Positions 55,000-64,000 of a DNA stretch of 64,000 nt are shown piece by piece (positions within the stretch are counted from its first letter, which is position 1; every line of letters starts with the position of its first letter). Made by a program: the position numbers and the translations under genes. The notes beneath the pieces are model-generated. The model did no database searches, had not been told where the DNA came from, and worked only from the letters and a program-made list of their open reading frames with translations. Source of the stretch: Asterochloris sp. CNOR1. Its lineage: Eukaryota > Chlorophyta > Trebouxiophyceae > Trebouxiales > Trebouxiaceae. The stretch spans positions 3,038,001-3,102,000 of the forward strand of contig OZ017747.1 in assembly GCA_963969365.1 (NCBI GenBank), read 5' to 3'.

Positions 55000-55964
55000 G
55001 TTACAAAGTTGCGGCCGGCTGGGACATATGAGGAGCAATGTGCAACATGATTGCCCTCACTTGTGGCCGAGGTCGCTTTCTCAATGCCTGCAAACAGCCT
55101 TTAATTTCCAGCCATTTGATGTGGCAGTCTATAAGCCGCACTTGTGATAATGCTGCCAGACTGGCTGTTCTGCAAGTCCAGGCCATGTCATCTACCTTAC
55201 CTGGTGGACATGGATAGGCCAGTTCGATGAAGTCAGGCAAGTGCCTGATCTGCAAAGGTGGCAAAGGCTGCTGAGCCCCTCAGCAATGCCATTCTTGATG
55301 CATTTGCCTGTTCCCGCAATTGTCAAGTTCCAGCATGTCAAGCGCATGCTGGCTAGTATTGCAGGGTCTGCCAGCACGGTCATCTGGGCAGAACCCAGGT
55401 CTGCCTGAAAGTAGCGGGCGTCACACACGGTACTGGCTACAATAGAGACCTCTCACAGTTGTTGACTGGATCTGGCATTGTGCCTTCTGCCCAAGACGTC
55501 GACTTGCAACAGACTAGATGCCCTGCAATATCATTGCTGCTGGTTAACCAGCCTTTTCTATAGATTTCGCTGATGCTTGAACCTTGCTGTCGAACCGGAC
55601 ATCCGCCTGCAGCTTTGCCCCTGATCGATCAGACAAAGAGGGACAGTTGCAGAGGGTGTCACCTAACACAAGGACCTCAGGCCTGACAGAGGATGGTGGG
55701 TTGCAGACAATCTGTACGGTGCCCAGGCCTTCTCGGCTTGTTTGGGGCCATTGGCAGACACTGCCACAGCAGCAGCTCTTGATTAGTTGACCTGACCTGC
55801 AGGTCCAATTGGGGCTTGACGCCGTGCTCTCTGGCACTCCTCTGTCGGTATCCAAGACCAAGGTGCAGCACCTCCAGCATCTGATGAGCGGCAGCACGCA
55901 ATGTGCACGCCTGTAGCTTCACAAACCAATGCAGGGTGGCTTCAGCCACTATCTGTGCAGTCAC
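55000..55964 (-). CDS. Weakly supported minus-strand gene pieces
   Basis: Not recognised. Minus-strand open pieces include MTVLADPAILASMRLTCWNL followed by IAEGLSSLCHLCR (55190-55430), LVLGDTLCNCPSLSDRSGAK (near 55600-55690) and HWFVKLQACTLRAAAHQMLE (near 55830-55930). Leucine spacing in some of them faintly resembles leucine-rich repeats, but no repeat register could be fixed and the joins are unproven. The missing first exon of pyruvate kinase must also lie in or before this interval on plus, so these frames may be chance. Confidence 0.18.
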
Positions 55965-56010
55965 AGCAGCTGGTTCTGTCTGATGAATAGGTGTTGGTTG
56001 CTGCTGCAGG

Positions 56011-59000
56011 TGGTATGTACATTGGGCCCCAAGTCTCGATCAGTGGAGATGCTGGAGGAGCTGCTCAGGGCTGGCATGAGCGTGGCACGTTTCAACTTCT
56101 CACACGGCTCTCATGATTACCACCAGGCACGAAAATGTGTCTGCTCTTTGGCTACAGACCCTATGACTTGGTGCAGGCTGCCGGGCGGCCCTGTTTTCTG
56201 AACATTGGGACTCCAAGAGACGCCAATGCCCTGCCTGCAAGGCTTCCTGCAAGCCAGCTGATGAGGCCCAAGCCTGGCATTCAGTCTGTGGTACCCAGCA
56301 TGTCAGCCAGCCACCGTGCTTCCTTTCTGCCCTGCAGGAGACGCTGGACAACCTGCGCAAGGCCATGCGCAACACACGCATCATGTGTGCAGTCATGCTG
56401 GACACCAAGGTCAGGTCCTAAGCTGCTTGCTCTGCATTCCCGCTTCTTACTTCAAGCTCACGGTCCTGCCTGCTGGCCCAGAATAATCTGAAGGACAATG
56501 AAGCCTATGGGGCACCACTGGCCCTCAGCTGCCTGGCTGACATCTGTGCACTTCGCCTGTGTTCATCCAGACATCTCTGCCTACTGCAGCCTGATGCTGA
56601 CAGCACCCTTGCCTGGCCTGCAGGGGCCTGAGATCCGGACTGGGTTCCTGAAGAACCCTGACCAGCCAGTCAAGCTGACGGCTGGCAAGGAGATCATGAT
56701 CACCACGGACTATGAGCACAAAGGGGATGAGGAGATGTTTGCGTGCAGGTAGCTGCATGATGCTGGTGGTGGTATCAAGGTTGAGGAAGGGTCTTGGCTG
56801 CCGGCAAACACTGCCTGAGAAGTCCAGGGAGAGGCTGCATGCGCGTCCGGCAAAGTTTGAGAGGCGGCAGATGAAGGGAGGGAGGCCGCATGCGCCTGCC
56901 CCACTGCTCCGGGCTCAAGGCACTGACCTGGCTGCATAGATAAAGCGGCTGGTGTAAGCCCCTGATGGGCTGATGTCAGGAGCATGATGAGCACATGAAC
57001 ATGCACTGCAAGACCTGAAAGATGCTGCTTTGTGGTGGCCGCAATGTGACAACAGTCAGATACATTGCGCTGCTCAGGGGCAAGCAGCCACAAGCCTGCC
57101 TCTGACGAGCTCTGCTGCCCCTGCAGCTACAAGAGGCTGCCCAAGGATGTACAGCCTGGGTCCCAGATCCTGTGCGCAGATGGCTCCATTGTGCTCGAGG
57201 TCCTGGAGTGCTACCCCGACAAGGACATGGTCAAGTGCAAGTGCACCAACAATGCTTCTCTGGGGTGAGCCCGATGCCTTCGCGGCAGAATGCGTTACGC
57301 CAGGGACATGCTTCAAGGTTCTCAGCAAGCTGCAGCAGGGCGTCCATTGCTGCTGCCTCCTCTGGCAGCCTTCCTTGAAAGGCAGCCAGAGGAAACAGCA
57401 GCACTGGATGCCTCCTTGAAAGGCAGCTCCTTGGCGGGCTGTTGAGGGTCTGCCCCTTGCAGGGTACAAGCAGCTGAGGACGTGAACCCGTGGAACCGTA
57501 TGCCAGGAGCCGCTCATGCAGCCCACTGGAACAGACTGCCTTGCTGTACATGCACTTGTGGCTGCAGGGAACAAATGCCTGGCATGCTCTCAGCAGCTCT
57601 TTCCTGCAGGGTTCCTGGATGTGCATCTGTCAGGGCAGGAACTCTGGGGGGTGTGGCGGTGCCTCTGTGCATCTTCATCTCCTGGCGAGCTCTCTTGCAG
57701 GCTGCTGTACGTTCACCTGAGAGTGCTGAGCAGCTGAACATGCATCTTTGACTGCTGACGAGCTGACTGGGCGCATTGAAGTGCAGGGAGCGCAAGAATG
57801 TCAACCTGCCTGGCGTCATTGTGGACCTGCCCACTCTGACCAAGAAGGACGAGAGCGACCTGGTGGACTGGGGGGCGCCCAATGATATTGACTTCATTGC
57901 GGCCTCCTTCGTGCGCAAGGGCTCAGACTGCGACCGCATCCGTCAGGTGGGGCTCCCCAGAAGCATCCTGGCATGGTGGCACCCTTCACAGCGCCGTGGA
58001 GTCTGGACTGGGCGCCCCTGCAGCAGGGCAGTCTGGACTGTATGCAGCTCACAGCGCTCATTCTTGACTGGCTCGAAGCCACTGGGGCCGGCTGTTGTGT
58101 GGGAGCTCTGGAGCTGCCTGTGCGCCTTTTGCATCTGCTGGGCCCCAAGGCACCTCTGTGCCTGCCTGTCAGGTGGGTGCCAATCTGCCCTGCTTGGATC
58201 TCCTGCAGGTGCTGGGCCCCAAGGGGCGCCAGATCAAAATCATCAGCAAGGTGGAGAATCAGGAGGGCATCCAGAACTTTGACAACATTCTGGAGAAGAG
58301 TGACGGGATCATGGTGGCGCGCGGTGACCTTGGCATGGAAATCCCCACCGAAAAGATCTTTCTGGCTCAGAAGATGATGATTCAGAAGTGCAATCAGGTG
58401 CTCAAAGGGATAGCATGCCTGCAGATTGTGACCGACATGCTGACGTGCGTAAAACATCTGCTGACTGGCATGCTTCCAGGTAACAAGGTGGACAGAGCAA
58501 TCCAATCCTTGGCTGAAATCCTTTTGGCTTGCGTTTGGCCGTCATCTTTCCTAGTGCAGGGGGGTAGACTGCCCCTTGGCAGGCCTGGTGTTTCCTGGCT
58601 GGGCATGACAGCTGGTGGCTGCACAGCTGTATGTGGCTTTCCTGCCTCCAAGTAGAGCTGTGGCCCTTGTCCCTGACATGTGGTTCTGGGAGCTTCAGCG
58701 TGCCATGCTGACAAGCTGGTGGGTGCAGGTTGGGAAGCCGGTCATCACAGCCACCCAGATGCTGGAGTCGATGGTCAAGAACCCGCGGCCGACGCGTGCA
58801 GAGGCCACCGATGTGGCCAATGCAGTGCTGGACGGGACCGACTGCGTCATGCTGTCGGGAGAGACTGCTGCTGGCAGCTTCCCCATCCAGGTAACGACTC
58901 CAAGACAGATGCTTGCTGTCGAGCTCTTTGTATTTGAAGCATAGGGCTGTTCTCAAAGGCTGCTGTCCTCACAGACCTGTGACCCTGCGTTGTGAGGCGT

Positions 59001-60154
59001 CCCTGTCCAGAGCAAGCGCAGCACAGAGCTGCTATGCCCACACCTTCTGCAGCTTGCACTGCACCGTGCCTGCACTGCAGCTGCACTGCCACTGCCAGCA
59101 ATATGGCGCTGTGTGGTGCCCTGCAGGCCATGTGATGACTTGTTGCAAGATGATGTGCATTGCGCAGAGGCCCGCTCAAATGCAGCTTGCAAAGCACAGA
59201 CCCTTGGGCTGCACAACTTCCTCTTGTACTTGCATGCACCTGCCAGCAATAGCTAATACATGGTCCTGTGTGGTGCTCTCCAGGCGGTGCAGGTGATGAC
59301 CAAGATTTGCCGGGAGAGCGAGGCCAGCCTGGATTACTACAGTCTGTTCAAGGCCATCATGAAGCGCGCCCCTGTGCCCATGAGCCCCCTGGAGTCCCTG
59401 GCCAGCTCAGCAGTTAGGACGGCGCACAAGGTCGGCTGCCTCTGCTGCACTCTGGCGGGGCATGCCCCCTTCACGTGCTGTCTGGCCAAAAGGACTTGGC
59501 CCGAGTGTGTTGTCTGAGGTTCTTGCTCAGCAGCCCGCAAAGGCTGCCGTTGCCTAGGCTGGGGCCCTAAAGGAGTTGGGGCTGGTCCTGTTGCCACCAT
59601 CATAGCAACCCGGGGTCGTCTGCACTGGACGGCTCAATGTGTCAGCGTGCACCTGAAGGAAGTGAGATCTTACTTGGGCTGCCTTCTGCTGGTGCAGGTG
59701 CATGCCTCCCTAATCATCGTGTTGACGCGAGGCGGCTCGACTGCTCGTCTGGTGGCCAAGTACAGGCCCTCCATCCCTGTGCTAACGGTGGCAGTGCCTG
59801 TCCTGACCACCGACAGCCTGACCTGGACCTGCTCTGGGGAGGCACCAGCCCGACAGACTCTGGTCACTCGTGGCCTGCTGCCACTGCTGGCTGAGGGCAG
59901 TGCGCGGGCCACAGACTCGGACACCACGGACGAGATCCTGCAGGTGGGTGCCTGTATTTTCCATGAGCATGGCAGGCTGAGGTCCCCCACAACCTGGGCA
60001 CAACTGACACGGGCTGCAGCTGAGGGACTGCTCTGTGCTGCAGGCATCAATTGAGCACGCAAAGGCAATGCGGTATTGTGCCAAGGGTGACTGTGTGGTG
60101 GCCCTGCACCGGATCGGTAATGCCTCTGTGATCAAAATAGTGGATGTGTACTGA
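56011..60154 (+). CDS. Pyruvate kinase (first exon not found)
   Basis: Converts phosphoenolpyruvate and ADP to pyruvate and ATP, the last step of glycolysis. The first visible exon starts after ctgctgcag and reads [20 protein letters not shown], then [19 protein letters not shown]. Further exons give [149 protein letters not shown], and [13 protein letters not shown]. The C-terminal domain includes [20 protein letters not shown] and ends [11 protein letters not shown], with TGA at 60152-60154. Catalytic segments (SRFNFSHG-like, [26 protein letters not shown]) are intact. Short N-terminal sequence and the lack of a visible transit peptide suggest a cytosolic form, but the start exon lies upstream of 56011 and was not identified. 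Confidence 0.96.
56127..56337 (+). other. GC-AG intron of pyruvate kinase
   Basis: The exon ends CACCAG (HDYHQ) and the intron starts gcacga and ends ccctgcag. Joining 56126 to 56338 gives [12 protein letters not shown], the conserved pyruvate kinase sequence. No GT donor nearby preserves the frame and the sequence. The donor lacks the extended GCAAG context seen in LSM7. Confidence 0.8.
57343..57408. repeat. 66-nt near-perfect hairpin in a pyruvate kinase intron
   Basis: The arms 57343-57372 and 57379-57408 pair at 26 of 30 positions around a 6-nt loop. The mismatches are at 57347/57404, 57356/57395, 57357/57394 and 57367/57384. The hairpin lies inside the 522-nt intron 57265-57786, which interrupts [15 protein letters not shown] partial extra copy of the loop-side sequence (cctccttgaaaggcagct) follows at 57410-57427. 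It may be a small-RNA precursor or the remnant of an inverted-repeat element. Confidence 0.75.
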
Positions 60155-60344
60155 TGGACACTACCTGTTATGTCTTCCTCCCTGAGCAACAGCCCTCCCA
60201 AATGAGATCAACTTCCTTTTTTGCTGACTGACCTAGACCCAGCCATGTCGTATCCTCTCTCTTCAACAAGAGCAACTTTGGCGGAAAGCGATCGCAGCAT
60301 GTAGTTGAACCAGGCCATTCATCACTGAGTCACGGGAACACCCC
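60155..60344. other. Short spacer between pyruvate kinase and ASNSD1
   Basis: These 190 bp separate two genes on the same strand. The spacer must hold the pyruvate kinase 3' end and the ASNSD1 promoter. No TGTAA signal is present. Confidence 0.4.
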
Positions 60345-63300
60345 ATGTGTGGCATCCTGGTGCTGGGCTGGAATGCAGCAAGTACACAGGGCCCCACAGC
60401 CCAGACCAGGCACTTCAGCACAGTGGAGTTTGCTGATTGCTTGGCTGCGCGAGGCCCTGACCAGCAAGGCGAGACTAAGGTGCAGAGCCAGGGGCTTTGG
60501 AGAGTCGCTCTTGCTGGTGCACAGTGCTCCCACCGGCTGCTGTTATGCAGGTACATGCTGGGTCAGGAGCGAAGCTGCAGATGTGTGGCTCCCTCCTCCA
60601 GTTGCGCGGCCGCCAGGCCAGCCACACGCCCCTGAAGGACAGTGCAGGCAACGTGTTGCTCTTCAATGGTGCGTGTCTCACCTTGTGATTGGCCTGGCCC
60701 TGTGACATGACCCACTCAGAGAATCCGAGCAGGTCAGGAGCCCAAAAGCTGCAGCACCTGCCCTGAACGGGCCAACCCCTTGTTGATACAGGCGAAATAT
60801 TTGGAGGCTTGGAGGTAGGAGACCGTGCAAATGATGCCCACACACTACTGCATGCCTTTGCAAACAGCACCAGCCTGCCCAGCCTGCTGAGCAGCCTGCG
60901 AGGGCCGTGGGCCCTGGCATACTGGCAGGAGGCGGCACAGACGCTGTGGTTTGGGCGCGATATCTTCGGTGAGCGGCCCTGCCTGGACTGCTTCCCAGAG
61001 CGCTTTGACCTGCACCCTGTCACTTACCAGGCTGCAGGCACATAGAGGCTGGGTCCCATCACACAAGCCTTGCCACCAAACTACAGATGCCCTGCTGCAG
61101 GTAAGCGCAGCATGCTGATGCACTTCCCCGACACAGCATGCCCACAGTTCATTTTGACATCAGTGGCCTGCCTCATGCCAGTGGGCTATCAACCGACCAC
61201 ACAACCAGTCAAAGCTGCACATGTGCCGGCAGCCGCTCCAGAGCTGCCTTCACAGCTGCCCGCTGGCTTTTGGCAGGTAAGCACCTCGCGTTGCAGGCAG
61301 CAGGTGTTTGGCATGGCCTTTTGCTAACTGTAACAGCAGCTGCATGTATGGCCTGCCCTCCCGTCCCTGCCCCTTATAGTGAAAGTCATCGCGTCTGCAG
61401 GAGCTCCCACCAGGCGTTCATAGCATCAGCATGGCAAGCAGGCCCACAGCTAGCAGCTCGATGCTGCCAGTAGGCCAGGCATGGCTGGGAAGCGCTCCCA
61501 CTCGTCACGAGTGGCGGGACCAGCTGCTGGTGCAGCTCCAGGGCTTTGAAAGGCCAGCAGCCCATCTGGGACAGGCAGAAACTGGTGCGGCCCCTCCTGA
61601 TGCTATTTCTGCTGAGGAAGGCGGGGCTGCTGCTCTGCTTGCACCGGCCACTGCTGGAGGAGGGTTTGAGGCAGCTGCTCAGCAGGTGAGGGACTGTCTC
61701 TTGGTCAAACTCCAGAAGCTTGAGCTCAGAATGGACTGGTAACAGGCATATCCACTGCCTGTGGTGCTCCTTTCTCAAGATGGGGAGCACCCATTGCAGG
61801 GCCTGGGCACACTCAGTAGCATGTCTTGGAGTCACTTGGCAGCATGATCTGTGTGCAGGCTCTGGACGCCCTTCAGCAGGCAGTCAACATAAGGTGTCGA
61901 GCCATTGACCGCATCGCAGATGCAGGCGGCCGAGCACACTCCATCAACAGCCTGACTGCCGGCACAGTCCTTGAACGTCGTGTAATGCGCCAGCCTGTTC
62001 ACAAGCAGGCAGGCATGGCGAGGCTCACAGAGCCTTCACATGGCACCAGTCGTGGTCCAGCTCAGCCAGCCCAAGTAGCACCTGCCACAGCTGCTGGAGA
62101 TCAGCAGCCACAGGGCCCCCAAGTGCCGCCCTCTGCTGCCTGCTGCCCGCTGCAGCCTACAGCCCCTGTGCTGGTGCTGTTCAGCGGCGGTGTGGACTCC
62201 ACCCTGCTGGCAGCATGCGCACACAGGGCCCTGCCTGCGGGCGCCCCCATCGACCTGGCCTCTGTATGCTTCGATGATGGCTGCTCCCCCGACAGGCAAG
62301 CACTGCATAGACAGACAGGCAGCCAGTCCCCTGCATCTTGCTCAGCTTGGGCTGCCTCCCTCCATGTACTGTGCTGGCGGGTGCTTACCCAAAAGCCTGG
62401 CCCCACACCTCGAGGTGGTGGTATGGTTGCCCTGTGCACGCTCAGGCTGCTTGGTGTCACCATGCAGGCAGCGTCACCATGCAGGTAGCACGGGGACAAG
62501 GGGGCCCTGTCCGGCAGAGCTGGTTGCATGTGGGCAGTCATCTCTTTGCAGCGCGCCACATGGCGGCACGTCGGCTCCTGAACACTGTGGCAAACATCAG
62601 CCTGACAGCCTGCTGGCGTGCAGGCTGGCCGCCCTGGATGCGGTGCAGGAGCTGTCTGCCTTTGCGCCTGAGAGGCAGTGGCGCCTGATTGAGGTGGACG
62701 CCTCCCTGGGAGATGTGGACACGCACAGGGAACACCTTCTACGTGAGGCTGCACCGTGACATGCACACTTGCGCAGCCTGCCTCAGCCAGTCTGCGGGCC
62801 TGTGGGGTGACTCCTTGCTGGTGGCAAAACAGCAGCTGTGGGGCCCGCCTTCACAGTGGATTCCCTGATTCATATTGTGCAAAGCAGCTGCAGGCTGAGC
62901 CGCTGCTGCATGAGGGCTCTTCTGAGGAGCTGTGCTAAATTGACTACATCTTTCTGACTGCAGGCCTGCTCCATCCTGCTGACACTGTCATGGACCTCAA
63001 CATCGCCGCTGCTGTGTGGCTGGCCGCCCGGGCTGAGGGCCACGTCAAGACCTTCATCGGCGGCCAGCAGCAGCAGCAGCCAGAAAGCCAACCAGTGGCA
63101 GCAATGGACAGCAAGACTCATCATGAGGCTGCTGGGGCAGTGGTCCTCCCCTGCAGCCTGCCTCGGGTAGACTGGCCACAGGCACCTCAGCATTGCCACC
63201 AGGGCTGTGCAGGCAGCCATGCCTTGGACAGCACGGCAGCTGTTCAGGCTTCCGGGCACTCTGTGACCTCTGCTGCGCGCGTTGCGCTGCTGGGGCACGG

Positions 63301-64000
63301 AGCAGATGAGCTGCATGCAGGCTATGGCCGCCACAGGAGCCGCTTCAGAACTGAGGTGAGGTCGCTACTCAGCCTCATTGTGCTGCTGAGCACAGTCGCT
63401 ACTCAGCCTCATTGTGCTGCTGAGCACAGCCCAAGCCCCCCGACAGCAGCTTGCGATACACGATATACAGCAGCATATCAGCCATCATGAACTTGTGAGA
63501 GGTGGCAGCGATGCTGTGTGCTGCGTGTAGCTCAGGTACTGTCCTTGCTGCAGGGCTACACAGGTCTGCAGCAGGAGCTGGTGCTCGACATGCAGCGCCT
63601 GTGGCGGCGCAACCTGGGGCGCGATGATCGCATCATAGCTGACACACGCAGGTGGGCAGCGGCTGCACATCTACATGCAGTGGCCCTTATGTCTGTGCCA
63701 GTGACCGCCTGAGAGTCTTCTGGGGAGCAGCCACTTGCTGCAGTCAGGCATGCCTCGGCCTCTTCACAGCAACATGCCGGCAGCAACAATGCACTGCTGC
63801 ATGGCTTCCTGCTGACCCAATCTCTTCTGCGTGCAGGGAAGCACGGCATCCCTTCCTGGATGAGGCCTATGTGAGCACCATCCTTGGCTTCCCTTTGCCC
63901 CTGGTGGCAGACCTCAGCCAGCCACCCGGCAGCGGCGACAAGCTGCTGCTCCGCGCAGCGCTGCGCCAGCTGGGACTGCCCCGGGCAGCAGCCAGGGTCA
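60345..64000 (+). CDS. ASNSD1: Asparagine synthetase domain-containing protein 1 (ASNSD1), cut by window end
   Basis: A class II glutamine amidotransferase fused to an asparagine synthetase-like PP-loop domain; its substrate is not firmly known. The ATG at 60345 opens MCGILVLGWNAAS, so Cys2 can act as the amidotransferase nucleophile after Met removal. Then come FADCLAARGPDQQGET, CGSLLQLRGRQASHTPLKDS with NVLLFNG, EIFGGLEVGDRANDAHTLLH, LRGPWALAYWQEAAQTLWFG, RDIFGKRSMLMHFPDTACPQ and FILTSVA. The synthetase half holds the PP-loop VLVLFSGGVDSTLLAACAHR, LLGHGADELHAGYGRHRSRF, LQQELVLDMQRLWRRNLGRD, and EARHPFLDEAYVSTILGFPL. SGGVDS and GADE..GY.RHR separate ASNSD1 from true asparagine synthetases. 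The gene runs past 64000, so its C-terminal end is not seen. Confidence 0.94.
63361..63428 (+). repeat. Perfect 34-bp tandem duplication in an ASNSD1 intron
   Basis: Two identical 34-bp units (63361-63394 and 63395-63428) begin gtcgctactcagcctcattg. They start 7 bp inside the intron that opens with gtgag at 63355. Perfect identity suggests a recent duplication. Confidence 0.9.

Noticed and set aside
55190-55964. Leucine-rich repeat protein on minus
   Set aside because: Leucine spacing is irregular and no repeat register holds across pieces. Kept only as a weak candidate gene.

Overview
This is 64 kb of nuclear DNA from a eukaryote. The gene content fits a unicellular green alga, perhaps a trebouxiophyte, but that is inference. 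Coding regions are GC-rich and CTG/CAG-rich. Genes are close together and cut into many short exons by introns that usually end in tgcag. Closest family resemblance is to plant-lineage proteins: a JMJ14-type histone demethylase, a plant-type CPSF30 with three CCCH fingers, a plant-type Nup133 and a formamidase. Several genes have the algal poly(A) signal TGTAA downstream. No bacterial operons, CRISPR arrays, phages, rRNA genes or confident tRNA genes were seen.

Layout from left to right. An interspersed repeat copy lies at 1-130. METTL10/Efm4-type methyltransferase (minus, 158-1157) and LSM7 (plus, 1230-1750) share a 72-bp divergent promoter. Two unidentified minus-strand genes follow: a small membrane protein (2203 to about 3003) and a larger low-complexity protein (3139 to about 6700). 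CPSF30 is on plus (6773-7851). A large JmjN/JmjC/C5HC2 histone demethylase runs on minus (8241-15867), with probable extra 5' exons to about 17070. Nup133 is on minus (17407-23239). A second repeat copy sits at 23310-23440, then about 1.1 kb without a recognised gene. Formamidase is on plus (24581-29229) and an IphP-type tyrosine phosphatase on minus (29680-33068). A kinesin-9 (KIF9/KLP1) gene is on plus (33837-39403) and RRN3/TIF-IA on minus (39532-44699). A weakly supported stretch (45138-45899) precedes a probable BRO1-domain gene on minus (45985-48023). A very Gln-rich unknown gene is on plus (48745-54073). After about 1.9 kb of unclear sequence come pyruvate kinase (plus, about 56011-60154) and ASNSD1 (plus, 60345 to beyond the window).

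The genes do not form one pathway. Several belong to nuclear gene expression: histone demethylation, Pol I initiation (RRN3), U6 snRNP/mRNA decay (LSM7), 3'-end processing (CPSF30) and the nuclear pore (Nup133). Others are metabolic (pyruvate kinase, formamidase). The kinesin-9 belongs to a family tied to motile cilia, which suggests a flagellated or cryptically flagellated life stage.

The most unusual sequence features are: three GC-AG introns (two of the three introns of LSM7 and one in pyruvate kinase); a 66-nt near-perfect hairpin inside a long pyruvate kinase intron; a two-copy interspersed repeat; a pyrimidine-rich minisatellite beside a JmjC exon; and a JmjC protein that adds an AT-hook and a CxxC..CxxC cluster. 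Exon joins come from reading frames, splice signals and family resemblance, not from transcripts.
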